8,233 nucleotides of DNA, from positions 1 through 8,233 of the forward strand of contig JAFGNI010000052.1 in the NCBI GenBank assembly GCA_016927095.1, given 5' to 3'. The position numbers and the translations under genes are program-made. The DNA is from Anaerolineae bacterium (GTDB lineage: Bacteria; Chloroflexota; Anaerolineae; B4-G1; SLSP01). The notes under the pieces were generated by a model. It ran no database searches. It worked only from the letters and a program-made list of their open reading frames with translations, and was not told the origin of the DNA. This document shows positions 1 through 7,721 of this stretch, in pieces (position 1 is the stretch's first letter; each line of letters begins with the position of its first letter).

Positions 1-2340
<2,340 letters not shown>

Positions 2341-2363
2341 GGCCATAAAGCCCCGGCTAGTGT

Positions 2364-2386
2364 GCCTGCGTTCGCAGGCTTTGCTT
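2364..2386 (+). terminator. Probable intrinsic terminator of the beta-galactosidase gene
   Basis: GCCTGCG (2364-2370) and CGCAGGC (2373-2379) are perfect reverse complements, giving a 6-7 bp GC-rich stem with a tight loop, followed by TTTGCTT (2380-2386). It lies 23 nt after the lacZ stop, in the 60-nt gap (2341-2400) between two convergent genes. The run of T is interrupted by GC, so termination may be incomplete. In the minus direction the stem is followed by ACACTAG rather than a T run, so it should serve mainly the plus strand. Confidence 0.65.
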
Positions 2387-2400
2387 GGCGTCGTGCCGGG

Positions 2401-2919
2401 TCAGCCCACGCCTTGGTCTGTACAAGGCGCCCAGTGATGGACTTCCTGAAAGCGCGTGACGTAGAGGTAGCGGGAAATCTCGATCGTGAAGATCGCCGTC
2501 GATGGGCTGTCGACAAAAGTCTTGAGCTGGGGGTGGCGCGTGACCAACGCCGCGGCCCAAGGCGGGCGCTCGGCTTCCTGAAGTTCGCGAGCGCGACCGG
2601 TCGCGGTGATGGCCTCGACGGACATCAGTTCTCCAGGATGCGCGGACCGGGTGTCGACAACGAGCGCGACACGATCGCATTCGGTGAGCAAGTTGTACTT
2701 GCGCGTGGCCCTGCCTGTTGCGAAGACGGCGGTATCCAGCGCGTCGTTCATCGTGTAAGCGACGACGGAGCCATAGGGCTGTCCGCTCCCCTGCGTGCAC
2801 AGGACGGCAAAGGGCTGCTGCTGAACCAGGGAGCGGATGCTCGCCCTGACGCTGCCCTCATCCACCGTAACGGGCGGGCTGCTGCTGTGGCCGGGGAAGG
2901 ACGTATCAGCTGTCTTCAT
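2401..2919 (-). CDS. Pyridoxamine 5'-phosphate oxidase-like (PNPOx-like) split-barrel flavoprotein
   Basis: This 172-residue protein is probably a flavin-binding (FMN, possibly F420 or haem) oxidoreductase of the PNPOx-like split beta-barrel superfamily; its substrate cannot be read from sequence. The pattern is a helix (about 22-35), strand FAVLCTQGSGQPYGSVVAY (37-55) as the first barrel hairpin, strand TAVFATG (63-69), and ATRKYNLLTECDRVALVV (71-88), where the R/K-x-x-N-L element normally lies near the flavin phosphate. Then come ITATGRARELQ (104-114) and a C-terminal strand IFTIEISRYLYVTRF (143-157). No signal peptide is visible. The ATG at 2919-2917 is preceded by GAGGTGA with good spacing. 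That ribosome site lies at the 3' end of the upstream ferredoxin gene and the two genes overlap by 14 nt, so translation is probably coupled. Flavoprotein and iron-sulfur protein may exchange electrons; this is inference. The fold class is secure, the reaction unknown. Confidence 0.85.
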   Translation of the reverse strand: MKTADTSFPGHSSSPPVTVDEGSVRASIRSLVQQQPFAVLCTQGSGQPYGSVVAYTMNDALDTAVFATGRATRKYNLLTECDRVALVVDTRSAHPGELMSVEAITATGRARELQEAERPPWAAALVTRHPQLKTFVDSPSTAIFTIEISRYLYVTRFQEVHHWAPCTDQGVG

Positions 2920-3727
2920 GGATCACCTCGCTTATGTTCGTTCGGGCTTCGACCAAGGTCAGCAGCGCCCCAGTCACGTCGATTCCATCAGCCACCTGCA
3001 ATGAGATCGCGCCGACGGGACAAGCTGCCACACAGGCCCCGCACCCCTTACACTGCTCACTGATAATGGCCCGACCTCCAGAGAGTGAGATCGCTTCGAC
3101 GGGGCAGCGGTCCATGCAGCGCCCGCAGCCCGTGCACGTGTCGGCAACCGCCACCGTCAGCCCCGGCAGTCGGGTCACGGTCTGCCAGGCGGCGGGCGGG
3201 CCCATACGCATTCCCTTCCGAATCGTGCAGCAGCAGTCGCAGCAGAAGCAGATGGCGAGCATCCGACGGAAGGGAATCTGAAGCATGAATGCATCCAGGG
3301 AGGAATGTAGGATTGTCGGCATCAGACCGAGATCCATTGCGCGTTCGACGTGAGCTAGGGCCTCGCCAACGTCTACCAGGCGTCCCAACGACGGGTCGAT
3401 CTGGGTTGCGCCCTCACCCAGGAAGAGACATCCGAGGTCCTGCGGATATGCTTGGCAGCCCTCGGCCTCCCGACACATGCAGTGGTTGAGCACTGCACGG
3501 TGACTGGCTTGCTGGACCAAGGCTGGTAGCAGCGTGTAGGGTAGGATGACGCTGTCGCCACCTTGGATGGCCTCGTGGACCGGGATCATGATGGCCTGGC
3601 TCTCGGCTGGGTCGAAGAGGCGCGGCTGCAGGTATGGCCCCAAGACAGGCAGCTTGGCCAACCAGCCCGTAACGCGCCCAAGGGGCCACAGCCGGATGGA
3701 GAGCTTGTAGATCATGCGGCGCAACAT
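2906..3727 (-). CDS. Cysteine-rich protein with two [4Fe-4S] ferredoxin motifs
   Basis: This 273-residue protein is probably an electron carrier. The C-terminal third is a classic two-cluster ferredoxin domain: CTGCGRCMDRCP (C198, C201, C204, C208) and CKGCGACVAACP (C226, C229, C232, C236). The N-terminal two thirds carry two further cysteine groups: HCMCREAEGC plus a later GC (C83, C85, C91, C100), and CFCCDCCC (160-167, six cysteines in eight residues). The latter resembles cysteine clusters I recall from uncharacterised ferredoxin-like proteins of anaerobes, so a third metal centre is possible. The hydrophobic start (LWPLGRVTGWLAKLPVLGPYL, about 13-33) could be amphipathic or membrane-associated but is not a clear transmembrane helix. 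The start is uncertain. GAGGT directly abuts the first ATG (3727-3725), whereas the ATG of M5 (3715-3713) leaves about 12 nt; M5 or the intervening TTG may be used. It is the first gene of a two-gene operon with the PNPOx-like gene. Iron-sulfur binding is secure; partners are unknown. Confidence 0.9.
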   Translation of the reverse strand: MLRRMIYKLSIRLWPLGRVTGWLAKLPVLGPYLQPRLFDPAESQAIMIPVHEAIQGGDSVILPYTLLPALVQQASHRAVLNHCMCREAEGCQAYPQDLGCLFLGEGATQIDPSLGRLVDVGEALAHVERAMDLGLMPTILHSSLDAFMLQIPFRRMLAICFCCDCCCTIRKGMRMGPPAAWQTVTRLPGLTVAVADTCTGCGRCMDRCPVEAISLSGGRAIISEQCKGCGACVAACPVGAISLQVADGIDVTGALLTLVEARTNISEVIHEDS

Positions 3728-3785
3728 ACCTCAATGGTACGGTGATGGCGTCGATCGTGCAACCGCGCCCGTTTCTCTCTTGAGA

Positions 3786-3813
3786 TTCCCTTTCTCTGCA
3801 TTTGTCGTATAAT
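3786..3813 (+). promoter_or_regulatory. Candidate sigma70-type promoter for the hydrolase gene
   Basis: A perfect TATAAT lies at 3808-3813 in the only strongly AT-rich patch of the window (about 3800-3836). A poor -35 (TTCCCT, 3786-3791, 16-nt spacer, 3 of 6 matches) precedes it. Start of transcription would be near 3820, leaving a leader of about 25 nt that keeps the strong AGGAGG (3836-3841). A second pair, TTGTCG (3802-3807) and TATAGT (3825-3830) with exactly 17 nt between, scores better overall but would start inside the Shine-Dalgarno site, so I prefer the first. The spacer 3728-3844 is shared with the divergent ferredoxin operon. On the minus strand only weak boxes are visible (TTGCAC, 17 nt, TACCAT, with the -10 at 3739-3734), which would give an almost leaderless transcript. 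Confidence 0.5.
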
Positions 3814-3844
3814 AAAAAGATAAGTATAGTCTAAAAGGAGGGCC

Positions 3845-5017
3845 ATGAGGATGCGTGCTCGGCCTCAGAGCACCCAACGTGGGCTAGAGCGTGCGCTCTT
3901 TGCTGTGGTCATCTTCAGTCTGGTGCTTGCCGGCTGCAGCGATCTGATGCCACGCGTGGCGCCTGTGCCGGTGGACACCGCGACGACAGCTCCGACAGCA
4001 ACAATCACGCCAAGCGCGACGCCAACACCGGTGCCCACGGCGACCGCAACGCCTACCCCTACCTTCACGCCGACGGCGACCTACACGCCAATACCCACCC
4101 CGACGCCGACCCATCCGCTGATGATCGGTGTGATGCGCGAGCAGTCGTATCCGGGCAGCGAGCTGGTGATTGAGGAGACGTTGGCGCCGGGCTCGAACTA
4201 CGATCGCTACGTTGTCTCCTATCTATCAGAAGGGCTCAAGATCTATGCCCTGCTCACGATACCGCGTGGAGAGAAGCCAGAGACCGGATGGCCCGTGGTG
4301 ATCTTCAACCACGGCTATATCCCACCGGCGCAGTACCGCACAACGGAGCGTTACGTCGCTTATACCGATGCGTTCTCCCGCAATGGCTACATTCTGCTCC
4401 GACCGGACTACCGGGGCCATGGCAACTCTGAGGGTGAGCCCGGCAGCTCTTATTCTTCCCCGAACTACACCATTGACGTGCTCAACAGCATGAGCTCGGT
4501 GATGCGTCATCCCGATGCCGATTCCGAACGCGTGGGCATGTGGGGGCACTCGATGGGCGGCTCGATCACGCTGCGCGCGATGGTCGTGACCGACACGATC
4601 AAGGCCGGCGTGATCTGGGCGGGTACGACCGCGCCTCACGAGATGATTATGCAGCGGTGGGCAGAGCGATGGGCGGATCGACGGACGCCGACGCCAGATC
4701 CTGAGGAGACGCCCAGCGACTGGGACAACCGGCTCTTTGATATCGGGAATGCCGAAGCGAACCAGGCATTCTGGGACACGATCGACCCCTTCGCGTTTCT
4801 GACCGAGATCTCGGGTCCTGTGCAGATCCACCACGGCAGAGCCGATGACTCTGTGCCAGTGGCGTACTCCGAGATTCTGCACGCGAGCCTGCTGGAGGCA
4901 GGGCAGGTCTCCGAGCTCTACATTTATGAAGGCGACAACCATAATATCTCTGCCAACTTCGGTACGGCGGCACAGCGATCGGTGGACTTCTTCGATACCT
5001 ATCTGAAGGGCGAATAG
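3845..5017 (+). CDS. Secreted alpha/beta-hydrolase lipoprotein (prolyl-oligopeptidase-like serine hydrolase)
   Basis: This 390-residue protein is an extracytoplasmic serine hydrolase, probably an esterase or S9-type peptidase-like enzyme. It has a basic N-terminus, a hydrophobic segment (about 17-29) and the lipobox LAGC with lipidated Cys C31. A disordered linker of Thr/Pro/Ala (about 45-90) then places the enzyme away from the membrane. The catalytic domain (about 105-390) has the oxyanion-side NHGY (155-158), PDYRGHGNS (187-195), nucleophile S236 in GHSMGG, acid D334 in HGRADDSVP, and H366 in GDNHN. The triad is complete and correctly ordered. A lid-like insert with a second TP-rich stretch lies around 270-300. 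AGGAGG (3836-3841) is only 3 nt from the first ATG but 9 nt from the ATG of M3 (3851), so M3 may be the real start. The next gene, 52 nt on, is a mechanosensitive channel; the two could be cotranscribed. Fold, catalysis and export are secure; substrate is unknown. Confidence 0.93.
   Translation: MRMRARPQSTQRGLERALFAVVIFSLVLAGCSDLMPRVAPVPVDTATTAPTATITPSATPTPVPTATATPTPTFTPTATYTPIPTPTPTHPLMIGVMREQSYPGSELVIEETLAPGSNYDRYVVSYLSEGLKIYALLTIPRGEKPETGWPVVIFNHGYIPPAQYRTTERYVAYTDAFSRNGYILLRPDYRGHGNSEGEPGSSYSSPNYTIDVLNSMSSVMRHPDADSERVGMWGHSMGGSITLRAMVVTDTIKAGVIWAGTTAPHEMIMQRWAERWADRRTPTPDPEETPSDWDNRLFDIGNAEANQAFWDTIDPFAFLTEISGPVQIHHGRADDSVPVAYSEILHASLLEAGQVSELYIYEGDNHNISANFGTAAQRSVDFFDTYLKGE
3977..4114 (+). 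repeat. Low-complexity ACG/CC-rich tract coding for the Thr/Pro linker
   Basis: About 46 codons encode almost only Thr, Pro and Ala with a few Val, Ile, Ser, Phe and Tyr (residues 45-90 of the lipoprotein), in irregular TPT, TAT and TPTPTPT units. At DNA level this is an imperfect tract rich in acg, acc, ccg and gcg codons. Such tracts are common between the lipid anchor and the folded domain of Chloroflexota surface proteins, and they are prone to length change by slippage. Confidence 0.8.
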
Positions 5018-5028
5018 TCTTGTATTCG
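5011..5028 (+). other. Small stem-loop overlapping the hydrolase stop codon
   Basis: CGAATA (5011-5016) and TATTCG (5023-5028) are reverse complements separated by six bases. The stem is only 6 bp, includes the stop codon's first bases, and has no T run after it. It could slow ribosomes or RNase at the junction between the hydrolase and channel genes, but it may be chance. The remainder of the 52-nt gap holds the channel's ribosome site, GGAGGGTGA at 5058-5066. Confidence 0.3.
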
Positions 5029-5069
5029 AAGTAGCGTGACGGATCTACATAATGTGGGGAGGGTGAGCG

Positions 5070-6308
5070 ATGGCATTGGAAGGGATTCGTGCTTGGCTGG
5101 ATGCTAATCCGGTATGGGCGCCGTGGGTACTGGCCGGCATTCTGTTGGTTCTCGACGTCGTGGTGTTCCTGATCGCGCGCAATCTCGTGGCACGCGCGAT
5201 CGTCTACCTGACGCGGCGCTCCAAGAGCAAAGTTGATGACATTCTGGTCACGCACATGCGGCCGTATCGCTTTGCGTGGATTGCACCGATGCTGTTGACG
5301 TATGCGTTGGCGACGTGGTTCCCGTCAGCGACCGAGGCTCTGCGCGATTTGATGCTCCTGGGGATCCTGTGGCTGACGGTGATCACGTTGAACGGGATGT
5401 TCACGGCGGCCAACGCCATCTACGAGGCGGGAGATGCTTACCGCGGGGTCTCGATTCAGGGGTATCTCGACCTGGGCAAACTGTTGGTGATCACTGTCGG
5501 GATCATCCTCACCGTCGCGCAGATCACAGGTCAGTCGCCTATCGCGTTGCTAAGTGGCCTGGGCGCGATAACAGCGATCTTGATACTCGTATTCCATGAT
5601 ACCCTGCTCTCCTTCGTGGCCAGCCTGCAGATCCAGTCGCAGGACTTGGTCCGGGAGGGCGATTGGATCGAGATGCCGGACTACAGCGCCGACGGCGACG
5701 TGGTCAACATCGCCCTGCACACAGTGAAGGTGCGCAACTGGGACAACACGATCACGGTGATCCCAACGCACAAGCTGCTTGACACGCCCTACCGCAACTG
5801 GCGTGGCATGACGGAAAGCGGGGGGCGGCGGATCAAGCGGGCGCTCTATGTCGACCTCAACAGCGTGCGCTTCTGTGACCAGCCGATGGTCGAGCGCTTT
5901 CAGAAGATGGCACTGGTCAAAGACTATATCGCGGCGCATCTCAACGGTCATACCCCTGATGGACAGCACCGGCTGAGTGACGAGGACGGGGTTGCCTGCG
6001 ACCGGGAGATCTGTGCGGAGCACGAACTCACCAACGTCGGCGTATTTCGCGCCTATGTGACAGCCTACCTCAAGCGACGGTCCGATCTCCACCAGGATGG
6101 GATGACGCTGCTGGTCAGGCAGCTCGATCCCAGTCCTACCGGTTTGCCGCTGGAGGTGTACGTTTTCACCAAGACGACGGCCTGGGAGTCCTACGAAGCG
6201 GTCCAGGCCGAGATCTTCGAGCATTTGGTAGCGGCGGCGCCGGCATTTGATCTCAAGGTCTTCCAGGAGCCAACGGGGTCGGATTTCCGGGTGTTGACGG
6301 CGGCGTGA
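5070..6308 (+). CDS. ybdG: MscS-family mechanosensitive channel, YbdG subfamily
   Basis: This 412-residue inner-membrane protein should act as a small-conductance tension-gated channel in osmotic protection. Length and motifs match E. coli YbdG (MscM, 415 residues) along the whole chain. There are five hydrophobic segments (about 17-37, 68-86, 93-112, 133-152, 157-185), against three in MscS itself. The last is the pore helix with LLSGLGAITAILILVFHDTLLSF. The beta domain follows with REGDWIEMPDYSADGDV (195-211), VKVRNWDNTITVIPT (219-233) and NWRGMTESGGRRIKRAL (243-259). The alpha/beta C-terminal domain has NVGVFRAYVTAYL (322-334), MTLLVRQL (345-352) and GLPLEVYVFTKTTAW (358-372), ending PTGSDFRVL. 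These blocks line up with YbdG; the segment between about 285 and 320 is the most divergent. GGAGG sits 7 nt before the ATG at 5070. It follows the lipoprotein gene by 52 nt on the same strand, so cotranscription is possible but not required. Confidence 0.95.
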   Translation: MALEGIRAWLDANPVWAPWVLAGILLVLDVVVFLIARNLVARAIVYLTRRSKSKVDDILVTHMRPYRFAWIAPMLLTYALATWFPSATEALRDLMLLGILWLTVITLNGMFTAANAIYEAGDAYRGVSIQGYLDLGKLLVITVGIILTVAQITGQSPIALLSGLGAITAILILVFHDTLLSFVASLQIQSQDLVREGDWIEMPDYSADGDVVNIALHTVKVRNWDNTITVIPTHKLLDTPYRNWRGMTESGGRRIKRALYVDLNSVRFCDQPMVERFQKMALVKDYIAAHLNGHTPDGQHRLSDEDGVACDREICAEHELTNVGVFRAYVTAYLKRRSDLHQDGMTLLVRQLDPSPTGLPLEVYVFTKTTAWESYEAVQAEIFEHLVAAAPAFDLKVFQEPTGSDFRVLTAA

Positions 6309-6319
6309 GGGGGCGGAAG

Positions 6320-6374
6320 CCGGATGCCGGATGCCGGATGCCGCATGTGGGATGCTCGATGGTGGTGTTGGATG
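6320..6374 (+). repeat. Heptanucleotide tandem repeat, unit CCGGATG
   Basis: Three perfect CCGGATG units (6320-6326, 6327-6333, 6334-6340) are followed by decaying ones: CCGCATG (6341-6347), TGGGATG (6348-6354), CTCGATG (6355-6361), and, after a 6-nt interruption, TTGGATG (6368-6374). It starts 11 nt after the channel's stop codon. The graded decay away from the perfect end is what slippage plus point mutation produces. Translated in the antisense direction the array reads as His-Pro-Ala-Ser-Gly-Ile-Arg repeats, which should not be called a gene. Confidence 0.9.
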
Positions 6375-6407
6375 TCTGACACTGGTCTTGAAGCAGGCTG
6401 TTGTGGG

Positions 6408-6442
6408 GGCGGTATTTCCGCCGGCATAGGCTGCGGCCTATG
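6408..6442 (+). terminator. Two adjacent hairpins after the channel gene, possible weak terminator
   Basis: GGCGG (6408-6412) pairs with CCGCC (6418-6422) around TATTT, and CATAGGC (6425-6431) pairs with GCCTATG (6436-6442) around TGCG. Neither is followed by a T run, so intrinsic termination is doubtful. They may instead protect the 3' end of the channel transcript or mark a Rho-dependent end. The stretch 6443-6530 between these hairpins and the next leader shows nothing I can name. Confidence 0.3.
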
Positions 6443-6553
6443 ATGCGAAAGTATGGCCGTGTCAATGCCTGCGAGGTCGGCGCGGGTTACCTGGCCTACT
6501 GGCGCCTGCTCTGGGCTAGGTAGCAGTTTGCGGGGACGGGCCCGTGCTGTAGA

Positions 6554-6590
6554 CTTAGGGCGTAGAGCATCGCTTGCTCTCGACCCTAAG
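6554..6590 (+). promoter_or_regulatory. Leader stem-loop running into the DinB-like gene's Shine-Dalgarno site
   Basis: CTTAGGG (6554-6560) pairs with CCCTAAG (6584-6590), and AGAGCA (6564-6569) pairs with TGCTCT (6575-6580) around the loop TCGCT. A symmetric 3x3 internal loop (CGT against CGA) separates the two helices. The 3' arm includes the first bases of the Shine-Dalgarno AAGGAGG (6588-6594), so folding could partly hide it from ribosomes. A weak promoter candidate just upstream (TTGCGG 6528-6533, 16 nt, TAGACT 6550-6555) would place the hairpin near the very 5' end of the RNA. No known riboswitch class is recognised. Confidence 0.5.
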
Positions 6591-6600
6591 GAGGCCTCCC

Positions 6601-7077
6601 ATGCACGCGCTGTCCGAGATTGTGCGGCGGCACTTTGCGCCCACGCTGGCTATGTTGCGAGAAGCGATCACCACCTGCCCGGAGCCGGTGTTTGTCGATC
6701 CGGCGCTTCTGGTGAGGGAGCATATCTATCATGCCCTGGTGGGGATGGACGTCTGGCTGACGCCCAATCCGGCTGACTATGCCTTCAACGCTATTGTCGA
6801 CGACGATGCTGCGGAGCTCAGGGCACCGGCGACGGACCGTATTTCGCGTGAGTTCCTCCAAGCTTATCTGGCGCAGGTTGAGGACAAGATTGCGCATCTG
6901 CCCGACGAGGCGGACGCATACTTCGCGGTCATCACCTTGCGCGATCGCGAGTTCACGCTGCTGGACCGCTGTCTGGGCCAGCTTCGCCACGCACAGCACC
7001 ATATCGGCGTGGTGAACGAGAAGCTGCGGAGGCGCGGCGTTGAGGCGGTCGCGTGGCGCGGTTACGGAGAAGATTAG
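6601..7077 (+). CDS. DinB-like four-helix metal-binding protein
   Basis: The protein has 158 residues, the usual size of the DinB/YfiT-like superfamily. These are helical-bundle proteins with three metal-binding histidines, which include thiol-dependent transferases and many members of unknown role. Here the first helix pair carries REHIYHALVGMDVWL (39-53, H41 or H44). The last long helix carries RHAQHHIGVVNEKLRRRG (129-146), with H130 and H134 in the H-x-x-x-H arrangement typical of the family. No signal peptide or membrane segment is seen. The ATG at 6601 lies 6 nt after GGAGG; a longer frame opening from a TTG at 6574 starts within the leader hairpin and lacks a ribosome site. It is followed after 43 nt by a PfpI/DJ-1 gene, probably in one transcript. 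If a thiol cofactor is used it could act in detoxification beside PfpI; this is inference. The reaction is unknown. Confidence 0.85.
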   Translation: MHALSEIVRRHFAPTLAMLREAITTCPEPVFVDPALLVREHIYHALVGMDVWLTPNPADYAFNAIVDDDAAELRAPATDRISREFLQAYLAQVEDKIAHLPDEADAYFAVITLRDREFTLLDRCLGQLRHAQHHIGVVNEKLRRRGVEAVAWRGYGED

Positions 7078-7120
7078 CGGGCCTATCGGGTTGGACTATG
7101 TCAGCAAGGAGGTTGTGACC

Positions 7121-7711
7121 ATGGCAGGCAAGTTGGCAGGAAAGACTATCGCGATCATCGCTGCACACGAGTTCGAGGACGTCGAGCTGCTCTATCCCAT
7201 CTTGCGCCTGAGCGAGGAGGGCGCAACCGTGTGGGCGGTCCCGGTGGATGCGGGGCTGCACACGAGCCCCTATCTGCCGGGTAAGCCGGTGACCGGGCGC
7301 TTTGGCCACACCATCCCCATCGCGGTGATGGAGCCGGGCAAGCGCTATCATGTGAAGACGATCGAGGATCTCTCCCCGGATAACGTGGATGCGCTGCTCT
7401 TCCCGGGTGGCTACTCGCCCGATGCGCTGCGTTTGCACCAGCCGACACTGGATCTCGTGCGGGCCTGTTACGCCGCGGGTAAGCTGGTGACGGCGATCTG
7501 CCATGGCCCGTGGGTTCTGGTCTCAGCGGGCATCATGAAGGGCCGGCGCTCGACGGGCTACGTGGCGGTGCGGGACGACGTGACCAACGCCGGCGCGGAG
7601 TGGGTGGATGCCCCCGCCGTTGTCGACGGCAACGTCATCACGGGGCGCGTCCCCGACGACCTGCCCGAGTTCTGCGGGGCCATCATCGACGCGCTGTCCA
7701 AACTCGATTGA
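7121..7711 (+). CDS. PfpI/DJ-1/YhbO-family protein (class I glutamine amidotransferase-like)
   Basis: This 196-residue cytoplasmic protein belongs to the PfpI branch of the DJ-1 superfamily. Members have been reported as intracellular proteases and as glyoxalase/protein deglycases; both activities are debated, so I leave the reaction open. Visible signatures are the N-terminal strand KTIAIIAAHEFEDVEL (8-23) with the conserved acidic E19 (E12 of Pyrococcus PfpI), LLFPGGYSPDALR (92-104), the nucleophile elbow AICHGPWVLVSAG (125-137) with C127 followed by H128, and GRRSTGY...DDVTNAGAEWVD...VVDGNVITGRVPDDL near the end. The active-site set is complete. The ATG at 7121 has AAGGAGG (7106-7112) 8 nt before it. 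An in-frame ATG at 7040 would overlap the DinB-like gene and is not favoured. Its stop codon overlaps the ribosome site of the next gene, so the three genes very likely form an operon with a protective role against stress or reactive carbonyls. Confidence 0.95.
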   Translation: MAGKLAGKTIAIIAAHEFEDVELLYPILRLSEEGATVWAVPVDAGLHTSPYLPGKPVTGRFGHTIPIAVMEPGKRYHVKTIEDLSPDNVDALLFPGGYSPDALRLHQPTLDLVRACYAAGKLVTAICHGPWVLVSAGIMKGRRSTGYVAVRDDVTNAGAEWVDAPAVVDGNVITGRVPDDLPEFCGAIIDALSKLD

Positions 7712-7721
7712 GGTGGGCATA

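Noticed and set aside
2362..3063. 233-residue open frame on the plus strand
   Set aside because: It is antisense to the PNPOx-like gene and to the ferredoxin motifs of the next gene, starts inside the terminator hairpin, and resembles no family.
3977..4114. TP-rich tract as a separate gene on the minus strand (Val/Gly-rich frames)
   Set aside because: It is the antisense of the lipoprotein linker; low-complexity GC-rich codons leave all frames open.
6320..6374. CRISPR-like array
   Set aside because: The unit is 7 bases with no spacers and no cas genes nearby.
6191..6465. Minus-strand open frames rich in His-Pro-Ala-Ser-Gly
   Set aside because: They are translations of the CCGGATG heptamer array and the end of the channel gene.
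6574..6600. Nine-codon N-terminal extension of the DinB-like gene from a TTG
   Set aside because: The TTG is inside the leader stem-loop with no ribosome site before it, while the ATG at 6601 has GGAGG at ideal spacing.
7040..7120. Longer PfpI start at the ATG in the DinB-like gene
   Set aside because: The extra 27 residues do not match the family, whose first strand starts about seven residues after the ATG at 7121, and only the 7121 start has AAGGAGG at good spacing.
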